Source of the DNA: Saccoglossus kowalevskii | Taxonomy: Eukaryota > Hemichordata > Enteropneusta > Harrimaniidae | Assembly: GCF_000003605.2 (NCBI RefSeq) | Contig: NW_003105604.1 | Span: 311,828 to 358,958, forward strand | Direction: 5' to 3' | Length of the DNA stretch: 47,131 nt | In this document: piece by piece, positions 21,292 to 32,400 of the stretch | Position numbering within the stretch: position 1 is the stretch's first letter | Layout: each line of letters opens with the position of its first letter | Notes under the pieces: generated by a model | Database searches by the model: none | What the model was told of the DNA's origin: nothing | What the model saw: only the letters and a program-made list of their open reading frames with translations | Position numbers and translations under genes: made by a program

Positions 21292-21725
21292 GGCAAAAAA
21301 AAAAAAAAAAAAAACTTATGTTGCCCTCAAGTCGGAAAATTGAAAAATTGGGTCGGTCGGTCGGATTTTTTTATTTTTTTTTAAACTCGTGAAAACTAAG
21401 AGTATCGTAAATAGCCTAGGTATATGGGAATCAATGAAACGCATGCTAGATATTAAACACAAAAATCAAAGCGTTTCTTTCAGTCTTTTGTATTTAAATA
21501 CAGATCAACCCGAGGTTCAAAGTCGCCACTTATCCTCCCAGGAACCCTGGGGACCAAACAACGGTCCGGGATCGTTAATTTTTTGAGGAAACACTTTTTA
21601 CTGTTTAAAATGGTGAGCTTTTAATATTTAAGCCTATTAAAAAAAAAAAAAAAAAAAAAAAACCGCGACCCGATAATCCATATTTTTCGGTCGGTCGCTG
21701 AGGGCGACAAACAATTTGTTTTGCC
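21292..21725. mobile_element. Candidate inverted-repeat element with A-rich ends and CGGTCGGTCGG motif
   Basis: The left end GGCAAAA plus a 20-nt A run leads to ATGTTGCCCTCAAGTCGG; the right end reads CTGAGGGCGACAAACAATTT then GTTTTGCC, roughly the inverse. Inside each end is a GGTCGGTCGGTCGG or CGGTCGGTCGC block and a second long A run occurs at 21640-21662. No protein-coding potential is seen. The inverted ends are imperfect and no clear target duplication was found, so classification is tentative. Confidence 0.5.
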
Positions 21726-24437
21726 CTTATCAAAAGTATTTAGTTGTGTCACGTGATGTGATTTGCTGACCATTCGACGTCAGTTGTTGTCATCGTTACT
21801 GCATGCATTTTAATCTATGTGTGATTTGTTACGTTTGATTGTCATTCTTCAACACTAACATAATGGGTAGTATGTTCTTTGTGTCGACCACTGCCATCAC
21901 GTGACAGCGGATACTAAGCCGACATTACATACACACCATAAAATTGTTTGAATTGGGTTGGTGGAATGTTCAGCAACTGGGTTATAATTTATCGAAATAG
22001 CCTAAACCCGTGTCTAATTGTTAGATGTGAAATAAACTGCACAAACGTGCACGCGTTCTTAATTACAGGTACGTACTATTAATTCAAATCACGTGCACAC
22101 AATGTCCGTATTTCCCAGCCAATGCATATTTATTTCTGGGAACTGTAAAACACTGCGAAATAGCTGCATACCATTTAGGCGAATTTGACTAAATGCATGA
22201 TTTAACTGGGTCTTATTTTAGCTCTAGTGTCAAAACCTCATTGTGAAAATATACTTTTAAATTAGCGATAACTTGAATTAGCAATAAGCAAAATTGACAT
22301 GTTTTACAGTATGAGCTCAATAACAGCGTGTTTATTAAATCATAATCAAGGATGTTTTTATCATGAATATCGAACTAAAATAATGAATGTTATTTTGTCG
22401 TTGCTATTATATTTCAGATATGCTTGAGACACACTGACAAAACTGCTATATTAACAGTAGGCGTATTCGTTTGTGAAAAGTAAACAATTAACTGATGGAA
22501 TTGCATTGGCGCTAATTCACGATGTCTTGGTGACGGACACCTGTTCTTACACAATAATATTAAAGCCCGTTCTCAGCGATGTTCGTTATATGTAATCTCC
22601 GATGATTAAGAGAACATTTCGAAATAGGTTATACAATTCTATGGTAGATGCACTCAGATAGAAATTGTAGAGTTCCAATATAGCCGTGTCATTGTAGTCA
22701 TGGATGTTACCCCGAACCAATGAATGTTGGTCTCAGGTGGAGAGGATACCATAGGATCTCCATATAGGGGTTCGCGTAATGCGGCACGTTCCAATGAACC
22801 TTGAAGTACCGGGATCCTCGGAACCAGGCCTACTATTCCTCCGCTTTATGAATACACGCGAATTATATAATTGTTTAGATAATCTTTTGCGCAAAAAAAA
22901 AAAACATCGTTTCACTGAAACATAATGTTACAAGGTGGAACATCATATTTACAACAATGTGTATAATAATTACCAGTATAACTATCAATGTTCGGGCGCA
23001 AAGTTGTGTTTATACAGAATTCGGTCTTACATCTCCACTGAGTGGTGGATGGACTCAATTTGGAAGGCTGCACAGAAGTGTACCATGTCTGCGGGTATGT
23101 TCCCGATAAGTTAAGAATTGCCCGGGCAACACAAATGGCTGAAGGATCATTTGAGTTCAGGCAGTGGAAGTCCGTGATTTATTTTTAAGTATTGGCCCTG
23201 CATTCCCCCATTGGCGATCAATGAATTACAGTTCAACTTCAATCCCCGATTATCATCGTCGTTCCCATCTTTGTTCGTGATGAAACGACGGGACCTTTTG
23301 GCCTTGGCTGGTCTCAAACACGGCAACGTGTTCTTAGAATTAGTACCGGCCAGTCTTATTTTACATTGTTAGCTGCATTGTCAATGTCAATAACATAGCA
23401 CTGGAATAATTCTCTTTAAATGCGATATTGCTTCACAGGTGACAATGTATTGTTCGGTTCGCACGTTTATGCGTATAACAGACAACTGTTTGGTTCTTAT
23501 AATTTAACGAGAGTTGCCACTTACATATTATGGATACGCCGCCTACCTAACAATTTGACAAGTTTCCATGGGGATTTTAAAATCTTAAACGCGTTTGGCG
23601 ATTTTTTCCTCATTCTTTCCACGACAGGCGCCATTTTATATCAATAATATCTTCACATACATATCAATTTCCCGAGAATTTACCAAGCACGCGACTCGCA
23701 TTTACTGTTAGAAGTTACTTTGTGGTTGAAGTACAGTATAATACAACAGCAAATTGCATGGTGAAATTTCATCCCAGTGTTGAAACAGAAATCTGCCGTG
23801 ACTATGGTTACGCACAGAGTGAACTGAAAGCCCCACTTTCATACCAAATTGAAACATGATCACTGGAGCACCATGAAGTTATTTTCTACACCGGGGATTC
23901 TATAGATACAAGGGTGTGATTGTTGATATTGCGTGTTACCCACGTACAACGCTGAATAGTCAGATTAGATAAACACTTGTTCGGTAACGGCGAACAACAA
24001 TAATGCATGCGACTAAAAGTTTAAACATATTTACAAATTGGCGCGTATGTGATATAGACTTAGTCCTTTATTTTCAAGTTCGTCTATGTTTGACTCAATC
24101 ACTTCCATACGTCTTCTTGGCACACCGCACAGTTAGTGTGCTGTATGAACCAAATTACATTACGTATGAATCAAAAGCGAAATAAAAAGACGACATCAAA
24201 ATCACCTTCAATTCAAACCGACCATTCAAATTATTAAGTTTAAACAATATATGTATCGTTATTAATATTAATGCAAATGATTGGTTTAAATACTCCACAA
24301 GAAGACCGCGACAAAGCGAAAACATTGCAGGCTACAACTGTCCGCTATGTCTGTCTGAGTTTTCATCGTGACATAGCAACAAAATATCTCGTGAGTATGT
24401 CTATACCTTACCTGTCCGTGGTCCTCGCTCGGCGTCC

Positions 24438-24477
24438 GCTAGTGGGGTTCTCAGCTTGCTAGTGGGGTTCTCAGCTT
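24438..24477 (+). repeat. 20-bp exact tandem duplication
   Basis: GCTAGTGGGGTTCTCAGCTT occurs twice with no gap. It looks like a recent replication-slippage event. Confidence 0.9.
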
Positions 24478-26879
24478 GTTACCGAACTATAAACAGCCAA
24501 TCCCAAAAGATACAATATGTATATACGTACAGGCGTGACACAGAGAAAGAAAGAGAGAGTGTGTATATAAACCGTTGTTTTACTGGGAGACGAAGCTCTC
24601 TTCATAACAGAGACACACATGTACGCGTCGTATCTAAGGCGTAAAGGTATATCGAGGCCTGCCTGTCACGCGGTGTTGGCGATGAATGGATCCCCCAATA
24701 TGAGCCGATGCGAATCATGGTACTCAATAAAAATACACCGAAGGAAACAAATTACAAAAACAACACATTTAAAGGGGTTTGTTTCCATAAGCTGATAAGG
24801 TTTTATTCATTAAAGCGTTTTTACTGGCCGGGTTTCAGCCGTTGTTACGGCCATAACACGAGAATAATGGGACAAGAATGACACCGCGCTTTGTGAGGGC
24901 GATGCGGGGTTAAACGTCCTTTAGAAAAAAAACAGTTAGGTCCAGAGTGCAACGGTGACGGATTATCACGATTTCTTTTCATTATTATGACTGAAAAGAG
25001 TGCAAAGACTGCAAAAACACAACGGTTTGTTGTTTTTTCTCATTGTGCATTATTAGTTTAAGTTCAAACGGAAGACCATGATGAGATATACCTATCTATT
25101 GAGTGATTTCTATGACATGGAATAGAGTTTATTTAGCAACAGGCAGTGCATTCATAGTCGTATACTTGTTGACAATCACTCGCACCTATCCTCTACGTAC
25201 ATGACCATTTGTCAATCATAAGTGTTTCCATTGTGTAGAGTACTGATATAACGGTACAATAAAATGTTTTGTATTGTTACAAGACATTTCCATATTAAAA
25301 AATACATGCACGGTTTATTTGTATACTTTTCTGTGTGTGTGACCCAATATTTACACATACGTCAAGTAATTGGTTTGTAGTAACTATCAAGGGACGGGTC
25401 ATATTTGTTGCAAGGAGGGGGATTAGAACTCTTTTAGTTTTATTAGACCCACTTTCGACCACGGGAGTCAAGTCAAATATACAAAAATGCATGGCTAATT
25501 ATCAGGAATAACAGCCATAGATGTTCTATAAAAATCAATTTATGATCCGTAAACGAAATCTGATTTACCGCCCCCACCCTGTGTATTTACTGGCCCTGTG
25601 TTTTTGTCAGACAATAATTATGAAATGTTGTTTATAAAGTCTAGGTTGCTAGGTGATGATTTGGATTTGTGCTGGTAATGAGAGAAATGTATCATATTGT
25701 AACACCGTCGTCATGTGTGTATTACAGCATACTGATGATACTGGACGCCGGGACACGTTATACGGCAGTTACCAGGCATCTTGGCAGTACCTCGCTACAG
25801 TAAAACTCCAACAGTAATCCCCTCATGTGCTAAGCTGCCTCACTGCGACGGTAACCACGGTTGAGAGAGCGGTGTGGTCGTCGACACCATAACTTTAATA
25901 GCGGTAGTTTCATTTATGCAATGTAACAAATAGTTACCGACACTTACCAGTGATTACAGCCGGTAGAGGTGACTGAATCTTGGCAATGCGTTAATCGTTG
26001 TCCACTGACACTGATGTCTGGCGCATAGATCCAAGTTCACTCAGTACGTCCGTCTATCTGTCTACACAGCGACACAATTTGTTAGTATAGTGTATGTCTT
26101 CTTCTTCTTCGGTTTTTGTGTCCAACTACTTAAAATTGATTGCAAAGAACTCACTCTTCGCCTATCATTGTGACAACGCGATTTATTGTGGACCAATATC
26201 TTAGTGAACTAAGGTTGCATTCAGGGGCGGATCGCTTCATTTGTAAGCCTTACATATTTCCCGTCGAGCGCTGCGCAACTATCAACAAACCGTTGGTCGT
26301 TAGGAGCAACTTCTCGCGTCAATTCCGAGCCCTTTCACCCCAGATAGTAACAGATCAATGAAAGATGCACAGACATTTTTATTTTTATCCACATGCAGTG
26401 TTTTTAAGTTCTTACTTTAGCGTTTGTTTTTTACTGACTGGTGAAGACAAATACGCACACCCTTTCAAAAAGATTGATTATTCGGTAAACGATTTGATGG
26501 TAAAATCAATTATAATTTATTTGACGAGGAGAGGATCCATATTTTTGTTATGAAAATGAAAAAAAGGGCAAGAGCTTTTGATTTCCGAATATCTTGGCAG
26601 GGTGATCGGGTACTCAGCAGAAGTTACCAGTCTATTCAAATCACAGTTTGATCAAGAATGGTAAAAAAAAAAAAAAAAAAAAATTACGAGTTCACCTGGT
26701 AATAAAGACACAGTATTTTAAATGGTACATGCAACGGGTGACGGTGAGTTTCTCCTGAGTCCATTATTAAACCGTTCACATTTTCAATGGTCTGGAAAGG
26801 GGTCTACAATCAGCATTCGGATCCCATTGCTAACAATATACCCTACAATGCCAACAGGTTTTGTGTAATCCTATGGGTG

Positions 26880-28690
26880 TAAAATAGCTGACGACATACA
26901 TAGTGACTCCATAGTGACCCGCACCAAAACAATCGTAGTCTACAGTGACGGGTCGTGCTCTATAGTGAGAATATCAAAGGAAACATAGACTGTGCTATAG
27001 GCTGTCACCCATAGTAACCCATGTCAAAATACCCAAAGCCTGCAGTAACGTGTTGTGATCCATGCCAAAAGAACCCGTAGTCTACAGTAATGGGTTGTGC
27101 CCATAGAGTGCCATACCAAAAGAACCATAGTTCATAGCATGGGTTGTAAGCCATAATGCCCCATGCCAAAAAACAGTCTGCAATAATAGGTTGTGACCCC
27201 ACTGTGACCCATAACAAAATAACCAAAATTTGCAGTAACGAGTTGTGAACCCATATCAAAAAACCCAAAGCCTGATGTAACGGTCTGTGACCCATGTCAA
27301 AATACCCAAAGCCTGCAATAATAGGTTGTGACCCCACTGTGACCCATAACAAAATAACCAAAATTTGCAGTAACGAGTTGTGAACCCATATCAAAAAACC
27401 CAAAGCCTGATGTAACGGTCTGTGACCCATGTCAAAATACCCAAAGCCTGCAATAATAGGTTGTGACCCCACTGTGACCCATAGCACAATAACCAAAATC
27501 TGCAGTAACGAGTTGTGAACCCATATCAAAATACCCAAAGCCTGCTGTAACGGGTTGTGACCCATGTCAAAGTACCCAAAGCCTGCATTAATAGGTTGTG
27601 ACCCCACTGTGACCCATAACACAATAACTAACATCTGCAGTAACGAGTTGTGAACACATATCAAAATACCCAAAGCCTGCTGTAACGGGTTGTGACCCAT
27701 GCCAAAATACCCAAAGCCTGCATTAATAGGTTGTGACCCCACTGTGACCCATAACACAATAACCAACATCTGCAGTAACGAGTTGTGAATCCATATCAAA
27801 ATACACAAAGCCTGCTGTAACGGGTTGTGACCCATGCCAAAATACCCAAAGCCTGCATTAATAGGTTGTGACCCCACTGTGACCCATAACACAATAACCA
27901 ACATCTGCAGTAACGAGTTGTGAATCCATATCAAAATACACAAAGCCTGCTGTAACGGGATGTGACCCATGCCAAAATACCCAAAGCCTGCATTAATGGG
28001 TTGTGACCCCACTGTGACCCATAGCACAATAACCAAAATCTGCAGTAACGAGTTGTGAACCCATATCAAAAAACCCAAAGCCTGCTGTAACGGTCTGTGA
28101 CCATGTCAAAATACCCAAAGCCTGCATTAATAGGTTGTGACCCCACTGTGACCCATAACACAATAACTAACATCTGCAGTAACGATTGTGAACCCATATC
28201 AAAATACACAAAGCCTGCTGTAACGGGTTGTGACCCATGCCAAAATACCCAAAGCCTGCATTAATAGGTTGTGACTCCACTGTGACCCATAACACAATAA
28301 CCAAAATCTGCAGTAACGAGTTGTGAATCCATATCAAAAAACCCAAAGCTTGATGTAACGGTCTGTGACCCATGCCAAAATACCCAAAGCCTGCATTAAT
28401 GGGTTGTGACCCCACTGTGACCCATAACACAATAACCATAGTCTGCAGTAACAGGTTGTGAACCCATATCAAAATACCAAAAGCCTGCTGTAACGGGTTG
28501 TGACCCATGTCAAAAGAACCACAGTCTACAGTAATGGGTTGTGACCCCATAGTGAGTCTTGCCAAAAGAACCATAGTCTGCTGTAACGGGTTGTGGCCCC
28601 ATAGTGAGCCTTGCCAAAAAAAACACAGTCTACAGTAATGGGTTGTCACCCATAGTGACCCATGTTAAAACGACCATAGTCTGCTACACA
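26880..28690. repeat. 135-bp higher-order minisatellite, about ten clean units plus degenerate flanks
   Basis: The marker ACTGTGACCCATAAC recurs at 27201, 27336, 27471, 27606, 27741, 27876, 28011, 28145, 28279 and 28414: spacing 135 bp, with two of 134. Each unit is made of three related ~45-bp parts, typed by CCAAAGCCTGCATTAATAGG, ATCTGCAGTAACGAGTTGTG and AAAGCCTGCTGTAACGGGTT. More diverged 40-50 bp monomers flank the array on both sides. Because 135 is divisible by three, the - strand is open for 357 codons (27005-28078) and 160 codons (28167-28649), encoding a 45-residue hydrophobic repeat; the frame is lost where units are 134 bp. Confidence 0.95.
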
Positions 28691-29439
28691 TTTATAAACA
28701 TTTGTTGTAAAACGGTAAAACAAGGTACTGGCAGCGCACCCCTTCCATGGTTCAAGGGTATTATCCCTCCCCGGATCATTCACGACATCTGTCCAAATCC
28801 TTTGAGAAACTTCCAAAACATGGCACAACATAAAATTAAAATCTATCGCAATATCATAAATAGCCTTTAAATTCACAAAAAAAAATGCTAAAAAGAAAGA
28901 CATATACAATCAATACATTTATACGCTCTATTTTAGTACATCACGTATGCAATTAACTTTGACGCCAAATAAAATCTTTGGTGAGAAACTTTCCTGGCGA
29001 ATTTATTTTTGTTGTTATAACAAGGGAATATCGTATCTTAGATTGAAAAGAATTCTCATGCAATGGACGGATTAATATTGGACGGCGCCTCTAGCATGGC
29101 TGTGAACAGTATTTGAAAAAAAAAATGTTTGAGAATACGCGAGACATATATAATTCCATTGGACTTGAAGGGAATTTCTAATGACTGCCCTCAACGACTG
29201 TTATTGGAAATGCTTGTTTGACTGATAAGACGTGAAACAATTTTGTAATAAATATCTATCGTCCATCGATGTAACATGTCGCTGCTTTTGTTGTCTGAGA
29301 TGAACATCGGAATATGAAATGACACAACGACCAGGCACAATGGCGTGCCAAACGTATTTTAGTTCGTTTTTGTAGAATATAACCACTTATACATGTACAA
29401 TTGCACAAATAATTTTGACACTCATAACTACATGTACGC
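28691..29439. other. Non-coding, 3' flank of PNPLA paralogue B
   Basis: AT-rich sequence between the minisatellite and the stop codon of the - strand PNPLA gene, probably including its 3' UTR. Nothing else was recognised. Confidence 0.45.
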
Positions 29440-32400
29440 CTAATCTCTGACAAGACGTCTTAAGAATCTGTCCGTATCGAAGAAACCGTACTCGTAGTAT
29501 TCATGCAACGTCTCGCCTGACTGTGGGTAGAGGGCGTCCTTTGCTCGGGTCAGGTTCCAAATACTCCAGTCGAGAGGTTGGCCTGTGAAGAATGTCGGGT
29601 CGCGCTCGACACCGTTGATGTTTTTGGCTGGACAGATGGACAGGTTATCCCCCATGTACGGTGATATAGATATGGTTTTGTAGTCGTTGGAAAAACAGTC
29701 TGTTCGTGGAAGGTTGTTCGTGAAGCCAGCGTCCATCCAACACTGAAATAAATAAAAAAAAAACCATTGCACATTATAATTAAAGATGAACTATTATTTC
29801 TACAGGACTGACAAGGTCAAAAATTGTGTGTAATTGATTTTGTGTTTTCCTCCACCAAAATATTTGTGTTGATTTATTTACCTCCTGCAAGTAATTTCGG
29901 TTGTGTTTGGTATTGTATATTTTTGTGTTCAATTTCACCCCCCTACTGAAATGGACCACCCCTAATGTGTGTATATTTGATAGTAAATGACGTGGCACTA
30001 CTTCTTTGTTTTATCACTTTTACACAAGATGACTGTGTGTTCCAGGACATTTTGGGAGAGTGTATTCAATGTTCACTCACCCGGTCAGGAATTGTCGGTC
30101 GGCTTTGAGGCGAGAGAAAAGTGCATTCAAATAGCGCCACCACCGACTAGTGAGTTTTTAAGTAAAAGTCGGTTTCAAATTGTGGCGAACACGCCGAAAT
30201 ATTAATCAAGAAATCAAAATTGTAATTATAACTTTCAAAACCACCATTAATACAAAGATGCATGCGGAGATGCAGGAAAATACATAGAAAGTAGTCGGAC
30301 TCGTCTTTGAATGTCACCATCGTGATTGTCCCTCTTATTCTGTTTTCTGTGTACATAAACCTTATTCCATCACGACGTTTAAGACGACATGCTAGGGCGG
30401 TGTGGCCATCTTCTTATCAGTATGGCAATATAATAAGCTATGTTGCCGTCAGCCAGGCAGGCGAACCTTAGCCAAGATTCTTGCAAAGTCTCATTCGTTC
30501 ATTGAATGAAATCCCCCACCCCAGTTGAGCCTATGGCATATATACTCATCCAAGGTAGGAATCGACTTCATTTGGGTCCTCAGTTAAAATTTGAACTCAA
30601 AAATAACAATCATGAGTACGATGCAACAACCACCAGGCTACCGGTGATCTTATTTAACAAAAAAATCGCCGTCGATGTGGGCATCGACGTCTGTAATTAT
30701 ATACCATTGGATGGTACGAACTGAAAATGGAGTGTTTACTCTTCACTCGCCCAATACACGCTATAACCTGATTGCGTTTGCGATCAACTTACCAAGTCAT
30801 CAAATTCCGGAAATTCTGGGCCTCCCCAAAGAGGAATGTACGTTGCACCAATAATTGCCTGTGAAGTAAACATCGATAATAATAATTGAAGATGAGGCTA
30901 AACTGAAGATTAGGAACTCGGTTATGATTTATTGGTAACTAAAACGTGACGTGTTCGCGCACAACAAAGTATGTTTTTTTCGTGAAATAGTGCGCATGCG
31001 TTTTGAAATACTGGCACGTACTTATTAATTCAAAGGGCAGCACGCTTACTTATTTGCAACGTTGCACCAAACGTATACTATTCTATGGAATATAAAGGCA
31101 TTTTATTTGTACGTACAACTGGCTGTGGTTTACCCAGAAAGTAGTACATTAATGGTACCGGTGGTAAATATGTGTTTGATGAAATAGCAGCATGCTATTC
31201 CTTACATAAATTTGTTTGAAAATTTAGGAATTAGTGACCCCGCGCAGGCACATACGTTATAATTCCAATGTGTTCCCTCAGTTGTCTGTATATCTATTTC
31301 ATTCGTTTTCCCGCATACTTAAAGGATGGCAGTCGTCGCGCCGCGTCCCGTTCGATATGGGACTCATAGCGACGTATACAACGCGTGTAAAATACATTGT
31401 TTATTTACATGAAATTCGAACACGCGCTGCGCGACGACCACCGCGCTTTAATGTTCAAAGGTGGATTGATAAGGCGTGCGTACAGTTTGACACCATTTAT
31501 CATGAAAATGCACCAGGATGGACGTTCATTCCACAAATGTGACAATGGGTTATTTACAAGTTCTAGAGTACGTGATATTCAATTACTAGTACGTCATCAA
31601 TATGTACCCTCGTTCGTAGCGAATTAGCGACACGCATGGGTGTCTGTTCGTACAGGCAATTTGTTTTCAGAAATTTGTAGCACTTCAATTAAACAGATTT
31701 TGACGATTATACCATGACCAGCTACCAACCAGAACAAACAAGATGGCGGCTTTGGTGACGTGTTCGGACAAAGGGTAATAGACCTTAGGACTTACATTAA
31801 TTAGATACTCGTTGTCTTTATACTCTGTGATAGGATGTAGTTTATTTTCAGGGAATACTGTCAACTTCTTAAAAATATCCAGCGCCGTAGTCCCCTTGGA
31901 AAGACCATACCTCATCCACGACGTGCCATCACCCCAGTACACCGGCATAGTGTAGTCGTGTTTCATCTTTTTGAAAGGCGTTGCTGTGATACACAGCCTG
32001 CCCGTCGCCTTTTGGTACGCGTCCTCCGGCAAAATCGACACCAGTACTTTCTTGAGTCTGTCTGCCAGAGATGGTTTCAGTTCCGGGCTGAGCCCGCCTC
32101 GTTTTCGGATTTCATCGGCTAGCACCTTAGCGTGTGCGATGTACTCCTGTTAAAATAAGTGTGTTTAGTAAAAATTGAGTTCGAATGTTTTGTGGGTAAT
32201 CGGAGGGTACGATCCTGATATCTTAATCAAAATTGGCGTTAGATCATTGCGAACAACTACGCAACTACTAGTGTGGGTTACAAACTGTCACAGTAAATTG
32301 CCGAATCTGTTTTTAAAACGTTAATTGTGTCCCAGTGGCAAAATAACAACACAGTTTTCAGCGTTAGGCGGAAGGCGCAATTCAAAAAGTTTATGTATAA

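Larger units (their letters stand above)
20991..26870. other. Intergenic stretch between the PNPLA genes, left part
   Basis: No gene is supported. It contains an inverted-repeat element (21292-21725), a 20-bp tandem duplication (24438-24477), a copy of a dispersed repeat (22075-22097) and a poly-A run near 26663. One - strand segment near 22735-22840 is open in more than one frame (one reading FKVHWNVPHYANPYMEILWY) but lacks a convincing acceptor. Regulatory sequence or a 5' untranslated exon of paralogue A may be hidden here. Confidence 0.45.

Noticed and set aside
22733-22915. - strand segment open in several frames, one reading FKVHWNVPHYANPYMEILWY
   Set aside because: No pyrimidine-rich acceptor, stops directly upstream in that frame, and no family match; locally GC-richer sequence is enough to explain the open frames.
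27005-28078. 357-codon open frame on the - strand, the longest in the window
   Set aside because: It is explained by a 135-bp tandem repeat whose length is divisible by three; units of 134 bp on its flank break the frame, and the peptide resembles no family. Kept as a repeat, with the coding question listed as a finding.
31234-31542. 102-codon + strand frame inside intron 2 of PNPLA paralogue B
   Set aside because: Overlaps another open frame, has no splice context, and sits in a locally CpG-rich part of an intron.
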